From a virus: DNA of 26,422 bases. Positions 15,533-22,997 of the stretch are shown one piece after another. Positions within the stretch are counted from its first letter, which is position 1; every line of letters starts with the position of its first letter. The translations under genes were made by a program, and so were the position numbers. The DNA is taken from positions 1 through 26,422 of the IMG/VR virus record IMGVR_UViG_3300025132_000245. One strand, given 5' to 3'. The notes beneath the pieces are model-generated. The model was not told the DNA's origin, did not search any database, and was given only the letters and a program-made list of their open reading frames with translations.

Positions 15533-16966
15533 TTAAAAGTTTGGTGTGAATACTGTTGGTTTGGGTTCTTCTTCTATTTCTCCTGCTGCTCTAGCTTGTG
15601 CTACTATTTCAGGGTCAAGTCTTTTTGCTTTAGGTAATTGCAAATCTTTAGTAAAACCTTTCTTAGTTACTGGTCTTAGGTCTTGCATAAAAGCTGATTC
15701 AATAGCAGGACCTATAAATACTCCTACTTTTAAACCTTCATCATTCTCTATAGTATCCATACTATCGTAAATTTTTTGAATTTTATCTCTAGTTTTACTA
15801 TAGAAAGATTCTACTTCAGTAACAATATTTTCTAACTGATTAACTACCTGTTGAGCTCCGGCAAATGATTGATATTCATCTCCAATAGAAGAAAGTCTAT
15901 TAGTAGCTGCTTCATTAAGATTTTCAGTTAAACTTTTTTTTATAATAGATTTTATAGCTTCTTTTAATTGCTTTTCTTTTTCAGCTTGTTTTTCTTTAGC
16001 TATATCGTAAGTAGATTTTTTACCAGCTCGTTGGTCTTGATCGTGAGCTTTTTGCATTCTTTTCATTGCATAGCTCTCATCTTTACCCATAGCTTTTTTG
16101 ATAGCTTTATCTTTAGCAGCCATATAATCGTCAGAGTCGATGTCTCCATCTCCGTCATGATCTTTGCCTTGCTTTTCTTCCATAGATTCAAAATCGTCAG
16201 GACCAATTCCGGGTAACTCTTTATCGTAATCTACTTTATCAGTTTCAATACCTCTGTTGTAGTATTGATAGTTTGCAGCAGCATATGCCTCAAATTCATC
16301 TTCTATATCAGCTCCATCTTTAAGATCTTGATAATGCATATCTAAGAAATCTTTGATAATATTATTAGATATTAAATCTTTATATTTAGATTTTAATACT
16401 CCTATAACTTTACCAAGCATAGCTTTTTTAGCATCTTCTGACATAGGTGGGTTAGGGTTAACTACTTCTTCAGTTTCTTCTTTCAAAGTAGCTTTTTTCA
16501 TACCGTTAAAGGTATCTATATCTTTAGCTCCTCTTTTTACTTCTTTTTCTCTATCGTGCTTATCTACATTGTTAGATTCACCTGCCATTAAATTTAAGTA
16601 ATGATTACAGTCTTTATCTAAATTTTCTTTAGCTTTTGCTTCAGCCTTATAGTAGTCTTCAACTTTGACATGCATGTGGGCCATAATGTCCATAGCTGCT
16701 AATTCAGCTCTAATACCTCTCTCTAAAGCATCTAGAGAATAATTTCTTTCAGGCCTATCATCATAAACTTTTTCTGCAGTAGGTTTTTCAACTTTAACTT
16801 CATACAGCATATTTCGATTTTTTAAAATCTGAACTGTAGAATCGAAGCTATCATATTGAGAAACATACATTGGATATTTTTGTCTCATTTGACGAACAAA
16901 TTCAGACTTAGCCAACCTGCCCTCGGTTACGGCTCTGTATTTTTCTGTTACTGTTATAGTTCTCAT
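15533..16966 (-). CDS. Prohead core-like protein with an EF-hand loop (477 aa)
   Basis: The protein is charged and mostly helical, without membrane segments. Residues ~55-115 are basic-acidic helix. Residues 269-280 read DHDGDGDIDSDD, which fits the 12-residue EF-hand loop (D at 1, 3, 5; G at 6; I at 8; D at 9 and 12) and suggests one calcium site. It is followed by YMAAKDKAIKKAM, a suitable exiting helix. Residues 330-353 form a Lys-rich helix ending NLNE-A, a gp21-type site. Residues ~375-410 (VVNQLENIVTEVESFYSKTRDKI) look like a coiled coil. It overlaps the 77-aa gene by 4 nt (ATGA) and abuts the protease gene. It occupies the interval between portal and protease where T4 has core genes 67 and 68, but no homology to them is visible. 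Confidence 0.65.
   Translation of the reverse strand: MRTITVTEKYRAVTEGRLAKSEFVRQMRQKYPMYVSQYDSFDSTVQILKNRNMLYEVKVEKPTAEKVYDDRPERNYSLDALERGIRAELAAMDIMAHMHVKVEDYYKAEAKAKENLDKDCNHYLNLMAGESNNVDKHDREKEVKRGAKDIDTFNGMKKATLKEETEEVVNPNPPMSEDAKKAMLGKVIGVLKSKYKDLISNNIIKDFLDMHYQDLKDGADIEDEFEAYAAANYQYYNRGIETDKVDYDKELPGIGPDDFESMEEKQGKDHDGDGDIDSDDYMAAKDKAIKKAMGKDESYAMKRMQKAHDQDQRAGKKSTYDIAKEKQAEKEKQLKEAIKSIIKKSLTENLNEAATNRLSSIGDEYQSFAGAQQVVNQLENIVTEVESFYSKTRDKIQKIYDSMDTIENDEGLKVGVFIGPAIESAFMQDLRPVTKKGFTKDLQLPKAKRLDPEIVAQARAAGEIEEEPKPTVFTPNF
16127..16162 (-). other. EF-hand/dockerin-type calcium loop coding segment
   Basis: This segment encodes residues 269-280 of the 477-aa core-like protein. All six ligand positions of a canonical EF-hand loop are satisfied, with Asp instead of Glu at position 12. 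Only one loop is present, as in dockerin half-units. Confidence 0.7.
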
Positions 16967-17196
16967 AAATAATCAAATCCTTTAGTATGTGATGGTCGTT
17001 TAGGACGACTAACCTGTTTATATCCTTGTCTCTTTAACGTTTTAACTGCTCTGTTACTTTTACCAAAAGCAAACGGAGTAGCATAAGTTGCTCCTTTTCC
17101 AGGAGTAAATGAAGCGCCTCCAGAACCTACTGCATTAGCTTCATCTAATTCTTGCATTACTTCTCTAACTAAAGATACTAAGTCTGATCTTTTCAT
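16963..17196 (-). CDS. 77-aa head-region protein with capsid-like cleavage motif
   Basis: The N-terminal 16 residues form a short helix (MKRSDLVSLVREVMQE). Residues 17-39, beginning LDE-ANAVGSGGASF, align without gaps to residues 57-79 of the major capsid protein (VAE-ANTVGTSGGSF onward) with 11 of 23 identities, and the alignment starts at the predicted protease site. The rest is basic (KTLKRQGYKQVSRPKRPSH) and ends FDYL. It overlaps the upstream gene by 4 nt (ATGA) and the downstream gene by 4 nt, so it is translationally coupled within the portal-to-protease unit. I infer a minor head protein whose N-terminus is removed by the gp21-like protease. The basic tail could contact DNA. A chance match in a Gly-rich segment is the alternative. 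Confidence 0.7.
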   Translation of the reverse strand: MKRSDLVSLVREVMQELDEANAVGSGGASFTPGKGATYATPFAFGKSNRAVKTLKRQGYKQVSRPKRPSHTKGFDYL

Positions 17197-18047
17197 AGAC
17201 TTCGAAGCTCATTAACTAGCTCATAGTATTGCATTAAATTAATAAGATGAGTATCTGAAATCTTCTCTTTAGAATCTAAAGGCCTGATTGCTTTTGATAT
17301 TTCATCTAATTTAATTTTAATTACTTCATTTTTTACTTTTTTTGATAGTTTACTTACTATCTCAGAAAGTTTCTTTAATTCTTCATTAACTATATTATGA
17401 AGTCTTTTAGTCGAACTTACTGAAGTTATAAATTCTTTTAAAATATTTTTTTGTTCAGGAAGAAGATTTTTATAATTATCATTAAATTTTTCTAACAAAA
17501 TTTTAAATGTAAGTAATCTTAAATCTTTATCGTATTTAGAATATTCCTCTATTAAAGTTTCTTTTACGTTTTCTTGATCCTGAGAAGCAGTAGTTAAATG
17601 CTCTAAAAGATTAGTTTTATAATCCACTAAAAACTGAGGATTAACTAAGCTTGAGTTATTCTGTGCTTCTAATAAGCAATACAGAGAAGCAAGAGGTTTA
17701 TAGTCTCTAACTTGTATAGCGAAAAATTCGTCTATATTATAGCTTTCTTTAATATCTGATATTAAACTATACTTTTGATTCTTTAAAGTCTTTTGATTAA
17801 GCTTCCTTGAAATTTCAGTTATAGTTGAAAGAATAGCTTCAGCTTTATTTTGATTTACGCCACTGTTCTTAAGTATAAATTCATACAATTTGAACTCTTT
17901 ACTTAAGCTAGATTTACCGGTAAAATGTTTTTTGAGAATTGCTAATGCAGGGCTATCTTTTTTAGATAGAGTATCTGCTGCTATTTGTTTAACTAGCAGT
18001 TCGAATATTAAACCAGTATTACGTAATTTAGAGTGCTTTATCTTCAT
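17193..18047 (-). CDS. Helical hypothetical protein downstream of the portal (284 aa)
   Basis: This protein is Lys/Leu/Ile/Asn-rich and almost entirely helical, with no Trp. It starts MKIKHSKLRNTGLIFELLVKQIAADTLS. A likely coiled coil spans about residues 200-265 (LHNIVNEELKKLSEIVSKLSKKVKNEV). I recall similar KxKHSKxxNTGLIFELLV starts next to gp20 in marine T4-like phages, but they have no assigned function. The gene opens a unit of four overlapping or abutting genes that ends with the protease, and it has a TATTTATA box 17-24 nt upstream. A role in prohead core initiation on the portal would suit its place, but nothing in the sequence proves it. Confidence 0.65.
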   Translation of the reverse strand: MKIKHSKLRNTGLIFELLVKQIAADTLSKKDSPALAILKKHFTGKSSLSKEFKLYEFILKNSGVNQNKAEAILSTITEISRKLNQKTLKNQKYSLISDIKESYNIDEFFAIQVRDYKPLASLYCLLEAQNNSSLVNPQFLVDYKTNLLEHLTTASQDQENVKETLIEEYSKYDKDLRLLTFKILLEKFNDNYKNLLPEQKNILKEFITSVSSTKRLHNIVNEELKKLSEIVSKLSKKVKNEVIKIKLDEISKAIRPLDSKEKISDTHLINLMQYYELVNELRSL

Positions 18048-18063
18048 TATATACGTTTACTAT

Positions 18064-18071
18064 TATAAATA
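18064..18071 (-). promoter_or_regulatory. TATTTATA box ahead of the 284-aa gene
   Basis: The coding strand reads ACATATTTATAATAG, 17-24 nt upstream of the ATG at 18047, in a gap of only 28 nt after the portal gene. Confidence 0.5.
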
Positions 18072-18075
18072 TGTA

Positions 18076-19971
18076 TTAATTACCTAAATCTTTTATATTG
18101 TCTTCTTTAAGTAAATCTGGTTCTTTTTCATCTTTTTTAGCAAAGACCATATCTTTTAAGGAATTTTCATTTTTATAATAAACCGCTTTGGTAGTAGAGT
18201 TTTCCATAACGTTTTCATTATCTGAAGGATATCCGCCATGCATACCGTGAATACCTAAAGGATCTCTACCTCCTAAACCGTCCTGAGTACCATAAATAGA
18301 AGCTTTTTCTCTAGGTCGACCACCTTCTGGGCCTGGTTCTCCATGACCTGGTATACTAGCAGGGTCCTCATAGCCTGCTGGTACATCTCCTTGTGAACCT
18401 CCTTTAGGTGTCGAAGTAGCCCTTCTACCGTACATTGAAGCTAAATCATGAGGAGTACCGTATGACATTCCAGACTTAGCAGGATCATTACCTTCACCTT
18501 CAATTTGAGTTAATCTAAATAGACGTTTAGAATCTTCTCTTACTAAGTCTCTTTCGTCAGTATATTGATCTTCAGATAAATCGAATAATTTTTCATAAAT
18601 ATAATCTGTAGAGAACATTTTAGATTCTTTCATTTGGGAAGCAAGATCTATCTTTTCTTTTAATAAAGCTACTTTTTCTTGTTCAAATATTATAGAAGGA
18701 GTTGTTAATTTAAGATCAAAGTTAGTTAAACTTTCTCCAGTAAATCCTTGAGAATATAAATGAACTAATGCTATTTTAGTAAGTTCAGATTCTAGTATTC
18801 TCTGTACTCTTTCAACTGTTCTAGCGAATCTAATATCTTCTGCAGCTAATGTTGCTTTACCCTGTAAGTCCCCTTCGTATCCAAAATAAGCTTTAGGTAT
18901 CTTTAATGCTGCAAACATTTTAGCCTGTAGGTACTCTACATCTTTTGTACCATCGTATTCTAAACCTTTAGTAGTTTCTATTCTTGTAGAAGTATCTCCT
19001 CCTCTTACAGGAAGGTAAAAATCTTCCATTTGATTCTGTAAATTGAAACGTAAGTTATATTGACCATCTTGACCGACATAAGGAGTCTTTTTCATCTGAT
19101 TTATGGTCTTCTGCATAAATTGCTCAACTTCGTTTGGAGGTATATTTCCTACGTTTATATAAAACATTCTCTTTTCTGGTGCACGCATTATTCTATGAAT
19201 AAGCATTGCATCTTCCATTAAAGTAACTTGTTTAAAAATCTTTCTAGCAGGTTCTATATAAGATCTACCATAAGGTAAGTAGTTAGTATCTGATATTAAT
19301 CTAAAATGAGCAATTTCGTAGTTATCAAAATTAATTACTTTTTTATCTCTTTTAGGTATATAGTTAGGATCTGCAGTTGCAGCTAATCCATCAGGATCTA
19401 ATGTAAATGATACTTTAGTTGGTTCTTCAGGATCTATACCTTCATATCTTACCATATGATAAACTGTATAAGGTAGAACATTGTATACGCCGAACTTCTC
19501 TGCTATCTCTAGCTTTAGGAAAAAGTCTCCGTACTTACACATGTTCCTGGTCCACGACCATAAGTTAAATTCTATATTTAATATGTCGTAGAATAAATTG
19601 TATAATATTCTTTGAATATTTTCATCTGAAGATTGAACTGATAAAATTTCATTTTGATCATTTTTAACTGTAGCTTCGTCAGCTATAATATCTAATGCTG
19701 AGGCAATTATAGAATCAGTATCCATTGCTTCATAATCTGAATATAATTGAATCCTTAATGTTTGATAATTTAAGTTAGGATTAAATATATTTCTATTATT
19801 ATAGATATAAAGTCTACTAAATCTATCTAATAGGGAGTTAGTTTGAAATCTACCAGAAGTTTGTATTTGATTTATATCGGCTACTTTAAGTTGATCTCCG
19901 CCGACGTTTCTCAGTACTACGTCAGTAGCGAAGACTCTTCTAAGTCTAGAAAAAAGTGAAGTATTAGCCAT
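18076..19971 (-). CDS. 20: Portal protein, T4 gp20-like (631 aa)
   Basis: This protein forms the dodecameric vertex ring through which DNA is packaged and to which the neck attaches. Hallmarks include DTDSIIASALDIIADEATVKN near residue 85, a WTRNMCKYGDFFLKLE segment near 140-155, and LIHRIMRAPEKRMFYINVGNIPPNEVEQFMQ near 255-290, very close to the T4 gp20 RAPERRxFYIDVGNLP motif. KGLEYDGTKDVEYLQAKMFAALKIPKAYF near 340 and QGKATLAAEDIRFARTVERVQ near 370 are also typical. The length exceeds T4 gp20 (524 aa) because of a C-terminal ~130-residue Gly/Pro/Asp-rich, probably disordered tail (from about residue 500). It lies 26 nt after the terminase gene with its own TATTTATA box. Confidence 0.96.
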   Translation of the reverse strand: MANTSLFSRLRRVFATDVVLRNVGGDQLKVADINQIQTSGRFQTNSLLDRFSRLYIYNNRNIFNPNLNYQTLRIQLYSDYEAMDTDSIIASALDIIADEATVKNDQNEILSVQSSDENIQRILYNLFYDILNIEFNLWSWTRNMCKYGDFFLKLEIAEKFGVYNVLPYTVYHMVRYEGIDPEEPTKVSFTLDPDGLAATADPNYIPKRDKKVINFDNYEIAHFRLISDTNYLPYGRSYIEPARKIFKQVTLMEDAMLIHRIMRAPEKRMFYINVGNIPPNEVEQFMQKTINQMKKTPYVGQDGQYNLRFNLQNQMEDFYLPVRGGDTSTRIETTKGLEYDGTKDVEYLQAKMFAALKIPKAYFGYEGDLQGKATLAAEDIRFARTVERVQRILESELTKIALVHLYSQGFTGESLTNFDLKLTTPSIIFEQEKVALLKEKIDLASQMKESKMFSTDYIYEKLFDLSEDQYTDERDLVREDSKRLFRLTQIEGEGNDPAKSGMSYGTPHDLASMYGRRATSTPKGGSQGDVPAGYEDPASIPGHGEPGPEGGRPREKASIYGTQDGLGGRDPLGIHGMHGGYPSDNENVMENSTTKAVYYKNENSLKDMVFAKKDEKEPDLLKEDNIKDLGN

Positions 19972-19986
19972 TAGGGTATATTTTTA

Positions 19987-19994
19987 TATAAATA
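19987..19994 (-). promoter_or_regulatory. TATTTATA box ahead of the portal gene
   Basis: The coding strand reads AACTATTTATATAAAAATA, 16-23 nt upstream of the portal ATG at 19971, in the 26-nt gap after the terminase stop codon. Confidence 0.5.
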
Positions 19995-19997
19995 GTT

Positions 19998-21572
19998 TTA
20001 TTTAAGTAACCAAGAAATATCCTCTTCGCCACCTTGTGTCTTTAAAAGATACGGATTATTTTCCGATCTACCAACAGTTGATATGATTGCTTTATTTTGA
20101 GCATTTAAGTTATTAAAGCTAGATAATTGTGCTCTGGCAAGGTCCATACCTTGCTGTCTTAGTCTTAATGCAGTATCCCTTATATATAGAGCAGTTGCAG
20201 CTGATATTACTAAATCATCGTTATAACCATCTTGAGCTTGAGCTTTACCATTTTTCCATATAAAAACTCTCATTTCTTCTAATAATCTTTTAGATTGGAT
20301 AGTTACCGATTTATCTCTTACATACTCCATTAACTTAGCAATAACTAAAGGCCTTGTTCTTGCTGACATAGTGAATCCAGGTACTAATTGGTCTCTTTCG
20401 TATTTAGTCATATATGATTCTACAGTATCTAAATGATTTCTAGGAGAATAATATAAGTTCCTATATTCTCTTTCCATTACCTGCTCTATAGTAGCCCAAC
20501 CTATATTAGCATTTTCAACTACTAACAATGCATCATTATACTCTGCAGCTATACCAACAAGTACATTACCGAAATCCTTAGGTGATAGTTTACCTTTATA
20601 CTCAGCTACTTGAACGCATGACTCAATATCAAATATATGGAATGCTGAATAGTCGGTAGAGTCTCCTCTAGCGACGTCAGCTACTACCATATACGATTTA
20701 GAATAATCTACTCCTTCCCAAACCCATAAGTTACCATCAACTCCTCTTCTTTCTAAAGAATCTTTTAACCAAGTTTTTTCTATGAAGAGCATATCGTCTG
20801 GCTCAAATACTGTATCACCTGAAGCTAAGAAGTCGCAGTCACATTCTTGACCTGCCATACGAGGACCTAAGTCAGCATCTTGTTGTTCTCTCCATTTTTT
20901 ATCTCTTTCAGGATGAACCGTCCATGGAAGTCTAATAGGTAAGAAACTATTTTCACCTGCTTCAGCTTTAGCCCATGTATGATGAAACCAATTACCAATA
21001 CCATTAGGAGTAGATAGTGCCATACATTGACCACCTGTAGCTAACGTTTGTTGAGCAGCAGTAAAGGTTTCATCAATATTATCTATAAAAGCTGCCTCAT
21101 CCATAAGGAGTAACGATACTGCTTCAGATCTTGCAGCATCTGGAGATGATGATTTAGCTTGTACTTTAGAACCATTTTTTAATCTTAACGATAATTTATT
21201 CTTCTCTACAGCAGGTAGTCTTAACCATTTAGGTAATTGATCATACATAAAAGTAACTTTAGTAACTAAGTTACGAGCTGTTGCTTGAGTAGTTGCTAAA
21301 GCTAATACGTTTTTATCTTTATGGAATAACATTAACCATAAACTGTATGCTGAAGCTAAAGTAGATATACCTAGCTGTCTAGACTTAAGAGTAATTAAAT
21401 ATTGATTGTCTCTAAATAAATGAAGTACTTTTTCTTGAAAAGGGTACAAAGCAAATAAAATCCTACCTCTTGTAGGATGCTGTATATAGCAGTACTTTCT
21501 CATAAAGTACGCCGGATCTTTAGCACACTTAATATACTCTTGTGCTATTATTTTTTTTATATCTTGTGCCAT
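19998..21572 (-). CDS. 17: Large terminase subunit, T4 gp17-like (524 aa)
   Basis: This is the DNA-packaging motor ATPase and headful nuclease. The ATPase domain has a YPFQ adenine-binding (Q) motif at residues 43-46, a variant Walker A LKSRQLGIST at 62-71, Walker B LLLMDEAAF at 154-162 with catalytic Glu159, and coupling motif LSTPNG at 186-191. The RNase H-like nuclease domain has VADVARGDSTDYSAF with Asp299, VVENANIG with Glu353 and DGYNDDLV with Asp452/Asp453, so all three metal-binding acids are present. Length is a little shorter than T4 gp17 (610 aa). It starts 2 nt after the 473-aa putative nuclease-fold gene and is followed directly by the portal. No recognisable small terminase lies in the window, and T4 genes 18 and 19 are absent between 17 and 20. 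Confidence 0.96.
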   Translation of the reverse strand: MAQDIKKIIAQEYIKCAKDPAYFMRKYCYIQHPTRGRILFALYPFQEKVLHLFRDNQYLITLKSRQLGISTLASAYSLWLMLFHKDKNVLALATTQATARNLVTKVTFMYDQLPKWLRLPAVEKNKLSLRLKNGSKVQAKSSSPDAARSEAVSLLLMDEAAFIDNIDETFTAAQQTLATGGQCMALSTPNGIGNWFHHTWAKAEAGENSFLPIRLPWTVHPERDKKWREQQDADLGPRMAGQECDCDFLASGDTVFEPDDMLFIEKTWLKDSLERRGVDGNLWVWEGVDYSKSYMVVADVARGDSTDYSAFHIFDIESCVQVAEYKGKLSPKDFGNVLVGIAAEYNDALLVVENANIGWATIEQVMEREYRNLYYSPRNHLDTVESYMTKYERDQLVPGFTMSARTRPLVIAKLMEYVRDKSVTIQSKRLLEEMRVFIWKNGKAQAQDGYNDDLVISAATALYIRDTALRLRQQGMDLARAQLSSFNNLNAQNKAIISTVGRSENNPYLLKTQGGEEDISWLLK

Positions 21573-21574
21573 AA

Positions 21575-22996
21575 CTAACTTATTTTGACATATACCGAAG
21601 AGATAGAACTTTTACTACCTGCATAAGATAATATGTCTGCCGATGCTTTTTTAACATCTTTAGCATTCCCAGTTTTGAAAGCATCTACAACTTCTAAAGC
21701 CTGATATTTTGAAACAATAAATTTTTTACTAATTTTATTTTCCATATCTTCTTTATCGTAATCAAGACCGGTATATTTTTTTAATAGGTAACTAAATCTT
21801 TCAACAAAACTATCTTCAAGATTATTGGCCATTGCTTTAGCATCAGCATTAGTTGGAATTGGACCAAGATTATGTTTATCTAAAAACATTTTCAATGGAC
21901 CGCCACCAATCTTTCCTCCAGCTGCTTCAGTGCCTTTTATTTCACCTTGGAAACTACCAAAATCTCTCAACTGTATATAAGAGCCATCAGTAAAATAAAT
22001 ATAAGCATCAATAGACTTTGGGGATGCTTTATACTCGCCATTAAATGTACCGGGTGATTCTTGTTTGTCTAAATTAAATACTTGAGCGTTAGGTTTAGAA
22101 CTTTTTTTAAGAGATATTCCAATCAAAGAATTACTTTTATATAAATCTATAAGTTGATTATTTAAATTGGTTAGATTAGTTTGAAATTCGATATCTAACA
22201 CTGAGGAATCAACAGCCCATATATCTGCTGGGTTCCATTTATTATCATCTATTCTACCGAGGTTACCTTTTTTTCTAGCTATTTTCCAAGAATTATAAAT
22301 CTTTTTTACAAAATCTGAACCTCTATGAAACTGAATATTCTTGTTCTTTACTACATCTAGTACTTTATTAGCAGTTAATACTAAAGGTTGAATCCAATCT
22401 TTTCTACTCTCTACGAATGATATTATTTCTTCTAAACTTGAAGTAGTAACTGTAAAGTTTTTAGCTTTAGTAAAATTTTCTTTTGTTAAATCTTTCTCAT
22501 TTATTTTACTTCCTTTTACTCTAAATGCTATTGCATTTACTAAACATTGAGCAGATTCTTGAAGAGCAGTATTAAGAGACCCGGCTCCTGAGCCTTTTCC
22601 TCCTCCAAACTCAGAAGTTTTTGCTAACATAGAAGTGTTAATTGATTCACCTTCTTTATTAGTTAGTGTTACTTTGCCTTTGCTTTCATCCCAATTTTCT
22701 AGTTCGGCTACTTTTTCTCCATTTGGGTCATGGACTAAAAAAGTTTTTTCAGACTTAGCAAGTACTAATGGTTCGTTATTCTTTATTTTATTTATGAGGA
22801 TATCAATTCTACGATAACCTTTATAATCTCCACTACTAGCATCTTTAGCAAGGTTGGAAGGAGATAATGTAGTCTCTGTTAATTTAAAACCAAAGATAGA
22901 TTCAAAAACTTTAAGATCGTTTTCGTTATTGACGTCAGGGTATCCTTTTTCGGACATCCAAGCCCATTCTAGTATTGTTCTATCTATAAGACTCAT
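21575..22996 (-). CDS. Unknown protein with possible PD-(D/E)xK-like core (473 aa)
   Basis: I place the start at the ATG at 22996, 1 nt after the upstream stop. A longer frame exists to 23089, but its extra 31 residues are read out of frame through the Gly/Asp/Glu-coding 3' end of the neighbour. The protein starts MSLIDRTILEWAWMSEKGYPDV. Residues 127-137 are TSEFGGGKGSG. Residues 252-260 (NKWNPADIW) and 291-298 (LIGISLKK) give a P-x-D ... (S)-x-K pair in beta-strand context, as in PD-(D/E)xK restriction-type nucleases with a substituted acidic residue. The C-terminal third is beta strands followed by helices. It lies just before the terminase, so a packaging-associated or DNA-processing role is conceivable. 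The nuclease reading is tentative; the fold may be inactive. Confidence 0.55.
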   Translation of the reverse strand: MSLIDRTILEWAWMSEKGYPDVNNENDLKVFESIFGFKLTETTLSPSNLAKDASSGDYKGYRRIDILINKIKNNEPLVLAKSEKTFLVHDPNGEKVAELENWDESKGKVTLTNKEGESINTSMLAKTSEFGGGKGSGAGSLNTALQESAQCLVNAIAFRVKGSKINEKDLTKENFTKAKNFTVTTSSLEEIISFVESRKDWIQPLVLTANKVLDVVKNKNIQFHRGSDFVKKIYNSWKIARKKGNLGRIDDNKWNPADIWAVDSSVLDIEFQTNLTNLNNQLIDLYKSNSLIGISLKKSSKPNAQVFNLDKQESPGTFNGEYKASPKSIDAYIYFTDGSYIQLRDFGSFQGEIKGTEAAGGKIGGGPLKMFLDKHNLGPIPTNADAKAMANNLEDSFVERFSYLLKKYTGLDYDKEDMENKISKKFIVSKYQALEVVDAFKTGNAKDVKKASADILSYAGSKSSISSVYVKIS

Positions 22997-22997
22997 A

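Noticed and set aside
15546-16601. Three plus-strand frames within the 477-aa core-like gene
   Set aside because: All are antisense to a well-supported gene in a unidirectional operon and have shadow-type composition.
17890-18087. Plus-strand frame over the portal-to-284-aa junction
   Set aside because: It is antisense to the 284-aa gene and crosses a control box.
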